This document shows, piece by piece, positions 52,759-63,794 of a DNA stretch of 64,000 nucleotides. Position numbers and translations under genes: made by a program. Position 1 is the stretch's first letter. Every line of letters begins with the position of its first letter. The stretch comes from REEB95 sp035632055 (GTDB lineage Bacteria > Pseudomonadota > Alphaproteobacteria > ATCC43930 > CGMCC-115725): positions 15,228 through 79,227 of the forward strand of contig DASQHO010000062.1 in assembly GCA_035632055.1 (NCBI GenBank). The letters are read 5' to 3'. The notes beneath the pieces were generated by a model. It was not told where the DNA came from, did not search any database, and saw nothing but the letters and a program-made list of their open reading frames with translations.

Positions 52759-53972
52759 CGGTCGATCTCGCCGAAGACGATGTCCATCGAACCGATGATC
52801 GCGACGACGTCGGCCAGCATGTGGCCACGTGACACGAAATCGGTGCTTTGCAGGAATGCAAAGCCGGGTGCGTGAATTTTGCACCGATATGGCCGGTTGC
52901 TGCCGTCGGCGACAAGGTAGACGCCGAATTCGCCTTTGGGCGCTTCCACCGCCGTATAGGTCTCACCCGCCGGTACGTGATAGCCCTCGGTGTAGAGCTT
53001 GAAGTGATGGATCAACGCTTCCATCGAAGTCTTCATCTCGGCGCGCGGCGGCGGCGCCACCTTACGGTCGTCAACCATGTGCGGACCCGGCGGCATCTTT
53101 TCGACGCATTGCTTGATGATGCGCAGGCTTTGGCGCATCTCCTCCATCCGCACCAGGTAGCGGTCCCAGCAATCGCCGTTCTTGCCGATCGGAATGTCGA
53201 AATCCATTTCGGCATAGACATCGTAAGGCTGCGCCTTGCGCAAATCCCACGGCACGCCCGAAGCGCGCAACATCGGCCCCGAAAAGCCCCAGTCGATTGC
53301 CTGCTCGCGTGTCATGCGGCCGATATCGACCGTACGCTGCTTGAAGATGCGGTTCTCGGTCAGAAGCTGCTCGAGATCGTCGATGCGCTTGGGGAACTGA
53401 TCGCAGAAGGCGGCGATATCCTCAAGCAGGCCGGGCGACAGATCCTGATGCACGCCGCCGGGCCGGAAATAATTGGCGTGCAGCCGCGCGCCCGAAGCGC
53501 GTTCATAGAATTCCATCAGCTTTTCGCGCTCCTCAAAGCCCCAGAGCAGCGGCGTAATCGCGCCGACGTCGAGCGCGAATGCTGTGAGGTTGAGAAGGTG
53601 GTTCAGGATGCGGGTGATCTCGGCGAACATCACGCGGATGTATTGCGCACGCGGCGGCGGCGCGATGCCCATTAGCTTCTCGACCGCGAGCGCGAAGGCG
53701 TGCTCCTGGCACATCGGCGAAACGTAATCGAGCCGGTCGAAATATGGAGTCGCCTGGATATAGGTCTTGTATTCGATCAGCTTCTCGGTGCCGCGATGCA
53801 GCAGGCCGATATGCGGATCGGCGCGCTCGATTACTTCGCCGTCCATCTCCAGAACCAGACGCAGCACGCCGTGCGCCGCCGGATGCTGCGGCCCGAAATT
53901 CATCGTGAAGCTCTTGATCGCGGCTTCGTGGGCAACGGCGGCCGATTTGGTTGTCGCGGTTTCGGCGCTCAT
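52755..53972 (-). CDS. nuoD: NADH-quinone oxidoreductase subunit D
   Basis: The 49-kDa-type subunit of complex I, 405 residues, related to hydrogenase large subunits and lining the quinone site. Typical are MNFGPQHPAAHGVLRLVLE, cited by GPQHPAAHGVLR, then HIGLLHRGTEKL and the end DIVFGEIDR. An N-terminal extension of about 20 residues precedes the core. The start overlaps nuoC by four bases. Confidence 0.97.
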   Translation of the reverse strand: MSAETATTKSAAVAHEAAIKSFTMNFGPQHPAAHGVLRLVLEMDGEVIERADPHIGLLHRGTEKLIEYKTYIQATPYFDRLDYVSPMCQEHAFALAVEKLMGIAPPPRAQYIRVMFAEITRILNHLLNLTAFALDVGAITPLLWGFEEREKLMEFYERASGARLHANYFRPGGVHQDLSPGLLEDIAAFCDQFPKRIDDLEQLLTENRIFKQRTVDIGRMTREQAIDWGFSGPMLRASGVPWDLRKAQPYDVYAEMDFDIPIGKNGDCWDRYLVRMEEMRQSLRIIKQCVEKMPPGPHMVDDRKVAPPPRAEMKTSMEALIHHFKLYTEGYHVPAGETYTAVEAPKGEFGVYLVADGSNRPYRCKIHAPGFAFLQSTDFVSRGHMLADVVAIIGSMDIVFGEIDR

Positions 53973-54586
53973 TTCGAGCCCTCCGGACCCGATGCCTTCT
54001 CGTCGCCCGGCAGGATTGCGTTCATGCCTTCCCACGGCGACAAGAAGTCGAAGCTGCGGAACTCCTGCTTCAGCTTCACCGGCTCGTAGACAACGCGTTT
54101 TTGTTCTTCGTCGTAGCGCACTTCGACGTAACCGGTGAGCGGGAAATCCTTGCGCAGCGGATGGCCCTCGAAGCCGTAATCGGTGAGGATGCGACGCAGA
54201 TCGGGGTGATCGGCGAAATAGACGCCGAGCAGATCCCAGCATTCGCGCTCGAACCAGCCGGCGGCGCTGTAGACCGACGTCGCCGACGGCACCGGCGTCT
54301 GCTCGTCGGTGGTAACCTTGAGGCGGATGCGGCGATTGTGCGTCAGGCTCAAGAGGTTGTAGACGACCTCGAGCCGCTCCGGCCGCTCGGGATAGTCGAC
54401 GCCGCAGATATCGACCAGCACGCCGAAGCGGCACTCCGGATCGTCGCGCAGGAATTGCAGCACCCGCACGATCGCCTCGCGCCGCACGCCGACCGTCAAC
54501 TCGCCGTGCGTTATCCCGCGCTGGAGCACGTCTTGCGGAAAGGCGGCGGCCACCTTTTCGCCGAGGGCCTCAAGCGGCTGGGTCAT
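53969..54586 (-). CDS. nuoC: NADH-quinone oxidoreductase subunit C
   Basis: The 30-kDa-type subunit of complex I, 205 residues, separate from nuoD as in alphaproteobacteria and unlike the E. coli fusion. Conserved signature: ERECWDLLGVYFADHPDLRRIL, cited by ERECWDLLGVYF, with GFEGHPLRKDFPLTGYVE. The ATG at 54586 is 25 bases after nuoB, the widest gap inside the operon. Confidence 0.96.
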   Translation of the reverse strand: MTQPLEALGEKVAAAFPQDVLQRGITHGELTVGVRREAIVRVLQFLRDDPECRFGVLVDICGVDYPERPERLEVVYNLLSLTHNRRIRLKVTTDEQTPVPSATSVYSAAGWFERECWDLLGVYFADHPDLRRILTDYGFEGHPLRKDFPLTGYVEVRYDEEQKRVVYEPVKLKQEFRSFDFLSPWEGMNAILPGDEKASGPEGSK

Positions 54587-54611
54587 ACTGAGTCCTGTCG
54601 AACACCACGGA

Positions 54612-55109
54612 TCAGCGCGTGAAGCGCCGCTCGCGATGGATCTTTTTCTGTAGTTGCAACACGCCGTAAAGCAATGCCTCGGCGGTGGGCGGGCAGCCGG
54701 GGACATAGATGTCCACCGGCACGACGCGGTCGCAGCCGCGCACCACCGAGTAGGAATAATGGTAATAGCCGCCGCCATTGGCGCACGAGCCCATCGAAAT
54801 CACCCAACGCGGCTCGGCCATCTGGTCGTAGACCTTGCGCAGCGCCGGCGCCATCTTGTTGCACAGCGTGCCGGCAACGATCATCACGTCGGACTGGCGC
54901 GGACTCGGCCGAAAAACCACGCCGAAGCGGTCAAGGTCATAACGCGACGCGGCGGTGTGCATCATCTCGACGGCGCAACAGGCGAGACCGAAGGTCATCG
55001 GCCAAAGCGAGCCGGTCTGCGCCCATTTCACCAGCTGGTCGACCGTTGAAAGGATGAATCCCTCGCGGCGCGCTTCGGAAAACGTATCGGCCGGCGCGAT
55101 CACTCCCAT
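54612..55109 (-). CDS. nuoB: NADH-quinone oxidoreductase subunit B
   Basis: Subunit of complex I with cluster N2, the last cluster before quinone, 165 residues. The ligands are the tandem cysteines in GLACCAVEMM, one in GSCANGGGYYHYSY and one in VPGCPPTAEALL. The N-terminus is short. The ATG at 55109 overlaps nuoA by ten bases. Confidence 0.97.
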   Translation of the reverse strand: MGVIAPADTFSEARREGFILSTVDQLVKWAQTGSLWPMTFGLACCAVEMMHTAASRYDLDRFGVVFRPSPRQSDVMIVAGTLCNKMAPALRKVYDQMAEPRWVISMGSCANGGGYYHYSYSVVRGCDRVVPVDIYVPGCPPTAEALLYGVLQLQKKIHRERRFTR

Positions 55110-55465
55110 TCGAGCGCTCCCGTCTTCCATTCGTAGATGAACCCGACGGTGAGAACGCCTAGGAAGACCATCATCGACCAGAACCCGAAGACGCCAATCT
55201 TGCCGAGCGCCACTGCCCAAGGAAACAGGAAGGCGACCTCGAGGTCGAAGATAATGAACAGCAGCGACACAAGATAGAAGCGCACGTCAAACTTGGCGCG
55301 CGCGTCGGAGAACGGCGGGAAGCCGCACTCGTACGGCGACACTTTTTCCGAATCCGGATGCTGTCGCACCAGAATGAATGACGCCAGCACGATGACGACG
55401 GATAGCGCGACGGCAACGCCGATGAAGATCAGGATCGGAAGGTATTCGCGCAGCAGACTATCCAT
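55100..55465 (-). CDS. nuoA: NADH-quinone oxidoreductase subunit A
   Basis: Small membrane subunit of complex I, 121 residues with three helices. The conserved loop is YECGFPPFSDARAKFDVRFYL, cited by YECGFPPFSDARAKF, followed by LLFIIFDLEVAFLFPW with its acidic residues. It heads the nuo operon. tRNA-Asp lies 65 bases upstream on the same strand; the operon promoter may lie in that gap or the operon may be read from the tRNA promoter. Confidence 0.97.
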   Translation of the reverse strand: MDSLLREYLPILIFIGVAVALSVVIVLASFILVRQHPDSEKVSPYECGFPPFSDARAKFDVRFYLVSLLFIIFDLEVAFLFPWAVALGKIGVFGFWSMMVFLGVLTVGFIYEWKTGALEWE

Positions 55466-55530
55466 CGACAACGCTCCCAAACGAGCGCGATGGTGGGCTG
55501 CGAAAGGCGAAGGTGACGCCGTCACGCAAA

Positions 55531-55607
<77 letters not shown>

Positions 55608-55631
55608 GCAGCACCGACACCGCGGCGGCCA

Positions 55632-55661
55632 GTCCTACCCCCGTGGCCCTGGAGGTGTCAA
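55632..55661 (-). promoter_or_regulatory. Sigma-70-like promoter for tRNA-Asp
   Basis: On the minus strand TTGACA (55656-55661) and TAGGAC (55632-55637) are 18 bases apart, ending 24 bases before the tRNA. Good -35, fair -10. Confidence 0.55.
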
Positions 55662-55820
55662 GCGCGGGAGGCCGGATTTTCCCAAGTTTTCCCTGGCCTT
55701 TTCGCCCATTTCGGCAGCGCGGTATCGCATTGCAATATCGGCCCCGACCACCATCAAAAACGGGTCGCGGGATCGATCCATTATGTGGCGCTCACGCCGA
55801 CCCGATTCAACCGGGCTCGG

Positions 55821-56259
55821 TCAGCAGTCGAGACAGTAAGTCAGCGTCACCATCACGCGGGCCTCGATGTCGTTGAGCTTGGTGAACTCGTAATCGACGT
55901 CGTTGGTCGTCAGTACGATGCCCTGCTTGATGAGATCGCTCACGCCGCGGACGGTGCGCGCGCGAATAGACGTCACCGAGAATGCTGCCGGTGACCGGAT
56001 CGCCGATCTGCCACAACACCCGATCGGCTTTGACATCGCGCGCGTCGAAGCCTTTGACGATGACCGCAGTGGCCGCTTGCCGGCCTTTGTAAACCGTGTT
56101 GCTGACGAAATAGCCCGTCGCCGCCAAGCCGACGGCGACGAGGACGCCGAGGATCACCGCGGCAACAACGTTGTTTTTCTCGGTTATCCGGTTCGCGGAG
56201 ATGCGCGCGTAAAATTCGGCGGCGACGACAAGGGCGGCTGCGTTAACCGTGACCAGCAT
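55821..56259 (-). pseudogene. Decayed SIMPL (DUF541) domain gene
   Basis: Remnant of a SIMPL-domain protein, a family of exported or membrane-anchored proteins of about 240 residues. The N-terminal part (EKNNVVAAVILGVLVAVGLA anchor, then VKGFDARDVKADRVLWQIGDP) reads in one frame. The family segments SDLIKQGIVL and YEFTKLNDI continue in another frame, ending TLTYCLDC at 55821. The spacing is far too short, pointing to at least two internal deletions and a frameshift near 55990. The likely original start reads ATA ACC GAG, an apparent ATG lost. The alternative is two small unrelated ORFs, but the matched order of family motifs argues against it. Confidence 0.65.
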
Positions 56260-56363
56260 AATACGGGCCCGATTAACCGTCGGCAGAATTGACGAACGGA
56301 GTGCGAGACCCGAGTTTTTTCGAGGATTTCAGCCATTGGCCCGGTGATTGCTGCTTTGTCGGC

Positions 56364-57347
56364 ATGAAACCGGGCACGCTCGACGTCGTCGTGCCGGCGC
56401 ACAATGCCGGCCGTTTCCTCGGCGCCACGCTGCAAAGCGTCGCGCTCCAACATGTTTTGCCGCGATCGGTGATCGTGATCGATGATCACAGCACCGACGA
56501 CACCGCCGCCGTCGCCGTTGCTTGCGCCGCCGACTACGCCGATTTCCTGCCGATCCAGCTGCTGCACAATACGGGCCCGCGCGGTCCGTCTGCGGCGCGC
56601 AATCTGGCCATCCGGCGCAGCGACGCCGAGTTCATCGCTTTGCTCGACGCGGACGATCTGCTGGCGCCGACACACCACCAACTGCTGCTGTCGGCGATGC
56701 AATCCGCGCCCGACATCGTCGTTGCCTTCGGCGATTCGACCGAGTTCAACGTGCGCGGCGAAATCGTCCGCAGCCAGTTCGCCAAGTCGGGCATCGGCAC
56801 GCTCCCCGTGAAGCCGCTGGCGCACGGCATCTTCGTGCCCGCGGAAGGCATGTTTACGGCGCTGCTCGCTGCCGGCGCGTTCGGCACGTCGGCATGCATC
56901 ATCCGCCGGCAAGCCGCGCTCGACGCCGGCCTATTCGATGAGACCCTGCGGTTCGGCGAGGACACCGATCTGTTCCTGCGGCTCGCGCTCGCCGGCCGCT
57001 TCGCCTTCACCCGAGCCAAAGTCATGCACAAACGCGAGCATGACGCCAATTTGACGCACGCGCGGAATACACCGGAATTCGACCGCGCCAAAGTGCTGAG
57101 CCTGACGCGCCTGTCGGCGCAAGCTGAAACCTTGCCGCTGAGCGTGGCTGAGAAAGGCGCGCTGCAGGTCGAATTGGTGCGCGCGATCGATGCCTATACC
57201 TATCACGCGTCGTGCCGTGGTCCGGCCGGTTACGGCGACGCGCTGCGCCTGGCGCGTGACGCCGGCCAACCGGCGGTCGCGTTCAAGCCGCGGCATCTGG
57301 CGCGCATGGTTCTGCGCGGTATCGGCGCGCCCGACCGCGTCGCCTGA
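56364..57347 (+). CDS. Glycosyltransferase family 2 protein
   Basis: Cytoplasmic GT-A fold glycosyltransferase of 327 residues that would transfer a sugar from a nucleotide donor to a surface glycan. Motifs: VVVPAHNAGRFLGATL at 8-23, the IDDHSTDDT loop at 39-47 and the metal-binding DADD at 95-98, then GEDTDLFLRLALAG with the catalytic ED near residue 195. The C-terminal 100 residues are helical. The ATG at 56364 opens just before the first strand. It is divergent from the SIMPL pseudogene and leads a three-gene rightward run of glycan genes. Confidence 0.9.
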   Translation: MKPGTLDVVVPAHNAGRFLGATLQSVALQHVLPRSVIVIDDHSTDDTAAVAVACAADYADFLPIQLLHNTGPRGPSAARNLAIRRSDAEFIALLDADDLLAPTHHQLLLSAMQSAPDIVVAFGDSTEFNVRGEIVRSQFAKSGIGTLPVKPLAHGIFVPAEGMFTALLAAGAFGTSACIIRRQAALDAGLFDETLRFGEDTDLFLRLALAGRFAFTRAKVMHKREHDANLTHARNTPEFDRAKVLSLTRLSAQAETLPLSVAEKGALQVELVRAIDAYTYHASCRGPAGYGDALRLARDAGQPAVAFKPRHLARMVLRGIGAPDRVA

Positions 57348-57358
57348 GGTTTGTTGTC

Positions 57359-59059
57359 ATGACCATGCCCGCCGCGCTCGAAGCCGCTCGCTCCGAAAGT
57401 CCGCCCGTCGTGCGGCTGATCCGCGCCGCGCTGCCGTCGCGTAGTGCCGCGCTGGCGATCGTGCTGGTGGGCATTGCAGCGGTGGCTATTACGGTTGGCA
57501 CGGCACATTACGGCCCGACCATCGACGAAGGCGCGCATATCGCCGCTGGCCTGCAGTGGCTCGATCAGGGCCGCTACGCCTACGAACCGAGCACGCCGCC
57601 GCTCGCCCGCGTCGCCGACGCGCTTGGCCCCTATCTCGCCGGCGCGCGCAGCACCTCAAACCCTGATATGTGGCACGAGGGCGACGACATTCTGCGCGCC
57701 GCGGGTAATTCGACGGAGTTGCTCGCGCTGGCGCGGCTCGGCACCCTCGCCTTCCTGTTAATGGCCGCGGGCGTAGTCTGGCGCTGGAGCCGCCGTCTCG
57801 GCGGCGAACCTACGGCGCTATGCGCGCTCGCGCTATTCCTGGCATTGCCGCCGATCCTCGCCCATGCCGGCCTCGCAACAACCGACATGGCAGCTGCCGC
57901 GACCTTCGGCCTCGCGGTGCTCGCGGCGGTGCGCTGGCTCGAACGGCCCGAGCTCTGGCGCAGCTTGGCGCTTGGCACCGCGGGCGCGTTGATGGTCTTG
58001 TCCAAGTTCACCGTCTTCCTGTTCTATCCAGCAGCGCTCATACCAGTCCTGTTCTGGCGCCTGTGGATTGGCGGCGGCCGGCGTCAGCCAACGCGCCCCT
58101 GGCTGCGCGGCACCGCGCTCGCAATCCTGGCGGCCGCGTTAGTGATTTGGGCCGGCTACCGTTTCTCGGTCGGATCGTTGGGATACGAACCGGCGCTCGC
58201 AGGCGAGCACATAGTCGCAGCGGTCCAGCACCCATCCACCGGCTTTGCCGCCGACCTTGCCAAATTGCCGATATATCCGGCGCACGAATTCTTCCGCGGC
58301 ATCTTCGACACGACGCGGCGGGTCGATGCCCATCGCGATCCAGTCTACGTTCTCGGCCAACTCAGCCACGGCGGCCTCTGGTACTTCTTTCCAGTCGATC
58401 TCGCCGCGAAGACGCCGCTACCGTTCCTGATCGCGGCGGCGCTCGGCATGGTTATGCTGGTGCAGCGTTCGCGCACGCTCCGCGATTGGCGCGTCGCCGC
58501 TCCGGCGCTTGCGGCATTCGGTGTGCTCGCCGGCTCGATGGCCAGCCCGGTCGATTTCGGCATCCGTTACCTGTTGCCGATCTATCCGCTGTTGGCGATT
58601 GCCGCCGGCACGGCGCTCGTGGCGCTGGCGCGCGGCAAGGGCTGGGACAAGGTCACGGCGTGCGTGCTGGTGCTGTGGTCGGGCGCCGATGCTGTAACCG
58701 CATTTCCAGACTACTTGCCGTGGTTTAACGCCCTTGCCGGCCAGGCGCCGCAGGCGGTGACGATCAATTCGGACCTCGATTGGGGCCAGGATGTGAAACG
58801 GCTCGATCACGACGTACGCGCCCTCGGCATCCATCGCATCCACGTCGCAGTGCTCGAACAATCCGAATACGATCTGCGCGCCTATATCACCGGCTACGAG
58901 AAATTGCTGCCGGGCGAGCGTGTCGGCGGCTGGGTCGCGGTCAGCCAATATATGCTGCACGAACAGCCGGGCTATGGTTGGCTGCGCGCCTACACGCCGG
59001 TCGCCACCGTCGGTTCGTCGATCTTGCTCTACCACCTGCCCGAGAGCGTCGTTGGCTAA
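57359..59059 (+). CDS. Membrane glycosyltransferase, GT39/ArnT-like
   Basis: Integral membrane protein of 566 residues with a GT-C fold and about ten or more helices. The first periplasmic loop contains the acidic motif TIDEGAHIAAG (D56, E57), the metal or acceptor-binding signature of the PMT/ArnT-like superfamily. Such enzymes take sugars from polyprenyl-phosphate carriers. The soluble C-terminal part (INSDLDWGQDVKRLDHDVRA) is typical of bacterial relatives. The GtrA-type polyprenol-phosphate glycosyltransferase elsewhere in the window could make its donor, but that link is inferred. Confidence 0.88.
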   Translation: MTMPAALEAARSESPPVVRLIRAALPSRSAALAIVLVGIAAVAITVGTAHYGPTIDEGAHIAAGLQWLDQGRYAYEPSTPPLARVADALGPYLAGARSTSNPDMWHEGDDILRAAGNSTELLALARLGTLAFLLMAAGVVWRWSRRLGGEPTALCALALFLALPPILAHAGLATTDMAAAATFGLAVLAAVRWLERPELWRSLALGTAGALMVLSKFTVFLFYPAALIPVLFWRLWIGGGRRQPTRPWLRGTALAILAAALVIWAGYRFSVGSLGYEPALAGEHIVAAVQHPSTGFAADLAKLPIYPAHEFFRGIFDTTRRVDAHRDPVYVLGQLSHGGLWYFFPVDLAAKTPLPFLIAAALGMVMLVQRSRTLRDWRVAAPALAAFGVLAGSMASPVDFGIRYLLPIYPLLAIAAGTALVALARGKGWDKVTACVLVLWSGADAVTAFPDYLPWFNALAGQAPQAVTINSDLDWGQDVKRLDHDVRALGIHRIHVAVLEQSEYDLRAYITGYEKLLPGERVGGWVAVSQYMLHEQPGYGWLRAYTPVATVGSSILLYHLPESVVG

Positions 59060-60158
59060 CGCAGCGCACACGACGTCGCAGAAACGCCTGCGCGGCATCG
59101 ACGCGCTGCGCGGCATCGCCGCGCTGGCGGTCTGCCTCTTCCACTACACCGACAGTTTTCCGCGCACGACCGGCGATGCTCTCCACGTCGGCTTCGATCT
59201 GGGCCAAGGTATCCACGGCGTCGACCTGTTTCTGGTGATCAGCGGCTTCGTCATCTTCATGACGCTGGAAAAAAGCCGCAGCACCTATGATTTCCTCACG
59301 GCACGCGTTGCGCGGCTTTATCCAGCCTTCATCGTCTGCCTGCTGGTGACAACATCGGTGCTCTATCTGTCGAATTTGTCGGTGTTGCAACCGACCCTGG
59401 GACGATTTCTCGCCAACGTGTCGATGGTGCCATACGTCTTCGGCCAGGACGTCGTCGATGGCGTCTATTGGACGCTTGCGTACGAAGCTGCATTCTATGT
59501 GATGGCCGCGACCGTGATCCGGCGTTGCGGCCTCGACCGCGTCGAGTTGGTGTGCATTCCATGGTTCGCCATGGCGCTGGTGATGCGCCTGTGGCCGGTC
59601 CTCATTTGGCACTCGCCTTATCTGTTGCTGATGGCCCGCCTGGCGACGTCCGGCGGCTATGCCGGCTTGTTCATCATGGGCATCATGCTCTACCGGATCT
59701 GTGCCGGTCAGGCGCGCGTGCTGACGTACTTCATGCTGGCCGTATGCCTGCTCAACACGCTCGTCGGGCCGCCGATCAATGTTGAGCCGTTAAGCAACGT
59801 TGCCTATGCCGCGATCATGTGCGCTGTCGCGCTGCTCGTCTGGCTCGGCGGCACCAACCGGTTTCCCGAAAAATTGCTGTGGCCGCTGATCTTCCTTGGC
59901 GACATCTCGTACAGCTTCTACCTGCTGCACGACGATATCGGCTTCGTGATGATGAACCGATTGCTGAAATGGGGCGTCGACGCGCGCCTTACGCTGCTCG
60001 TGACCTTCGCGTTCGCGGTCGCGCTCTCCTATGCCATGAATCGGCTCGTCGAGCGTCCGGGCCAGCGTGCCTTGCGTTCGTTCCTCGCCCGCTACCGCGA
60101 CCGTTTTGTCGCAGAAGCGTGGCCGCGCACGGCGGTGAAGCCACTCGCCGGTGACTGA
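59052..60158 (+). CDS. Acyltransferase family 3 membrane protein
   Basis: Inner-membrane O-acyltransferase of 368 residues, presumed to decorate a surface polysaccharide with acetyl or similar groups. It opens with LRGIDALRGIAALAVCLFHY, the usual acyltransferase_3 start with the catalytic-type histidine, and has GVDLFLVISGFVIF and the C-terminal helix set ending in RLVERPGQRALR. No ATG is available near the conserved opening; the TTG at 59052, overlapping the preceding gene by eight bases after a GAGAG site, is proposed. Last gene of the inserted glycan cluster. Confidence 0.88.
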   Translation: MANAAHTTSQKRLRGIDALRGIAALAVCLFHYTDSFPRTTGDALHVGFDLGQGIHGVDLFLVISGFVIFMTLEKSRSTYDFLTARVARLYPAFIVCLLVTTSVLYLSNLSVLQPTLGRFLANVSMVPYVFGQDVVDGVYWTLAYEAAFYVMAATVIRRCGLDRVELVCIPWFAMALVMRLWPVLIWHSPYLLLMARLATSGGYAGLFIMGIMLYRICAGQARVLTYFMLAVCLLNTLVGPPINVEPLSNVAYAAIMCAVALLVWLGGTNRFPEKLLWPLIFLGDISYSFYLLHDDIGFVMMNRLLKWGVDARLTLLVTFAFAVALSYAMNRLVERPGQRALRSFLARYRDRFVAEAWPRTAVKPLAGD

Positions 60159-60165
60159 CTGCGTC

Positions 60166-60567
60166 TTAAGCTGCAGCGCGCGGCGCGTGCCGCAATGGCC
60201 GCGCTGCCTGGCTGAGGGCGAGATCGAACCGCTCCAGCACTTCGACATGACGGCGTAGCGCATCGTCGTTCCACGCCGACAACCGCGAATGCGTGTGCAG
60301 CCCCCACGCCAGAGCATAGAAGCCCTTGTAGTAATTCTGGATCAGCGCACTGCGATCGCCATCGAGCAGGTTGAGTACCGCACGTTCGACGGCGCCCATC
60401 GGATCGAAGGCGACAGCGTCCGGCGACGCTGCCTCGACCGCGCGCCCCCGCGCATCCTTGGCCATCGCGCCCTGGCACCAGCCTTCGGCGACCAGGCGCC
60501 TGCCCTCGGATAAAATGTCCCGTATGTCGAGGTCGCCGCGAACCGGCGCGCGATTAAGTTCATCCAT
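60166..60567 (-). CDS. DUF6197-like hypothetical protein
   Basis: A 133-residue soluble protein. The segment ILSEGRRLVAEGWCQGAMAKDARGRAV matches the start of DUF6197 (helix, then W-x-Q-G-A-x-A-x-D-x-x-G), cited here by EGWCQGAMAKDARGR; GAVERAVLNLL and a W-N-D interior follow. The family has no known function. A GGAGG site five bases before the ATG at 60567 fixes the start. It is convergent with the acyltransferase gene and downstream of tRNA-Val on the same strand, with a hairpin-rich leader between. Confidence 0.65.
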   Translation of the reverse strand: MDELNRAPVRGDLDIRDILSEGRRLVAEGWCQGAMAKDARGRAVEAASPDAVAFDPMGAVERAVLNLLDGDRSALIQNYYKGFYALAWGLHTHSRLSAWNDDALRRHVEVLERFDLALSQAARPLRHAPRAAA

Positions 60568-60620
60568 ATCAGCCTCCACCCGACGGTATGCCTTCAATTC
60601 GGATCTTCGAAGGTCAGTAG

Positions 60621-60677
60621 CGGCGGTATTACCGCCGACTGCATTGATTTACCTCAATGCCGGGGCTCTTCGGCCCG
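60621..60677. other. Cluster of three adjacent inverted repeats
   Basis: CGGCGGT-ATT-ACCGCCG (60621-60637) and GCATTGA-TTTACC-TCAATGC (60641-60660) are perfect seven-base stems. They are followed by GGGC/GCCC around a TTCG-containing loop (60663-60676). They lie between tRNA-Val and the DUF6197-like gene, in the leader of the latter if transcribed leftward. No T-run is present, so they are not plain terminators. No known RNA family was recognised. Confidence 0.45.
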
Positions 60678-60778
60678 CCTGTCTGGTAGCGAGTCGACGG
60701 TACGCCCGCGGCCGCGACAGCCGCAAGACCGCCAACATTACAAAGATGCTGCGCTGCGAGAGACATCAACGCCGGCTG

Positions 60779-60853
60779 TGGTGGGCGATGAAGGTTTCGA
60801 ACCTCCGACCCCCTCGGTGTAAACGAGGTGCTCTACCGCTGAGCTAATCGCCC
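60779..60853 (-). tRNA. tRNA-Val (anticodon TAC)
   Basis: A 75-base cloverleaf with encoded CCA. The acceptor stem is GGGCGAT with ATCGCCC; the anticodon arm CCTCG-TTTACAC-CGAGG has anticodon TAC; the T loop is TTCGAAA. It lies downstream of hupB on the same strand. Confidence 0.97.
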
Positions 60854-60867
60854 GGACAGCGGAAAGC

Positions 60868-60896
60868 GGCTGCGCGCCGCCTCGGTGCGCGCAGCC
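60868..60896 (-). terminator. Possible hupB terminator hairpin
   Basis: A perfect ten-base stem, GGCTGCGCGC/GCGCGCAGCC, with a nine-base loop lies 40 bases after the hupB stop and 15 before tRNA-Val. In the leftward direction only a short CTTTCC follows, so it is a weak or processing hairpin and some read-through into the tRNA is likely. Confidence 0.4.
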
Positions 60897-60935
60897 TGGG
60901 GCAATTCCGCGCGCGCCGCATGGGGGCGCGGCCGT

Positions 60936-61208
60936 TCAGGCGATGGCGTCCTTGAGGCCCTTGCCGGCGCGGAAGCGCGGCACCTTGCGGGCCGCGATCT
61001 TGATGGTCTCGCCGGTCCGTGGATTGCGGCCTTCGGTCGCTGCGCGTTGCGACACGACGAAGGTGCCGAAGCCGGTGAGACGGACCTCGCCGCCCTTCTT
61101 CAGCTCCTTGGTGATTGAATCGAAGACCGCGTCGATCACGGTCTCCGCCTCGGACTTCTTGATGGTGGCGGCGGTAGCGACGGCGTCTACGAGTTCATTC
61201 TTGTTCAC
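60936..61208 (-). CDS. hupB: HU family DNA-binding protein
   Basis: Histone-like nucleoid protein of 90 residues that bends DNA as a dimer. It starts MNKNELVDAVA and has the dimer core GGEVRLTGFGTF and the beta-arm GRNPRTGETIKI with the intercalating proline. The GTG at 61208 is preferred to an ATG five codons earlier because it gives the exact family length and has GGAGGG eight bases upstream. Neighbour of lon as in many proteobacteria. Confidence 0.96.
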   Translation of the reverse strand: MNKNELVDAVATAATIKKSEAETVIDAVFDSITKELKKGGEVRLTGFGTFVVSQRAATEGRNPRTGETIKIAARKVPRFRAGKGLKDAIA

Positions 61209-61269
61209 GAGCGAGCCCTCCATGCGCCAAGCGGCGGGTGTCGAGATGACTTCGCGCTTGGCGGCGCAA

Positions 61270-61299
61270 AGTCTAAATCGGCCTTTTCCGAAAGGTCAA
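61270..61299 (-). promoter_or_regulatory. Sigma-70-like promoter for hupB
   Basis: TTGACC (61294-61299) and TAGACT (61270-61275) are 18 bases apart on the minus strand, 62 bases before the hupB start. Confidence 0.55.
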
Positions 61300-61309
61300 T
61301 CGGCGCAAA

Positions 61310-61350
61310 GCCGCGAATCCGGCATTTTCTGCCTGATTCGCGGCATTTTT
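61310..61350. terminator. Strong hairpin between lon and hupB
   Basis: A 15-base stem with one mismatch (GCCGCGAATC-C-GGCA pairing with TGCC-T-GATTCGCGGC) around TTTTC. Leftward, after lon, it is followed by TTTGCG; rightward by ATTTTT. It probably ends lon transcripts and would also stop antisense transcription toward lon. Confidence 0.65.
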
Positions 61351-61388
61351 CGCATCGACTCGCGGATCGGCCACAACGCGTAACCTGC

Positions 61389-63794
<2,406 letters not shown>

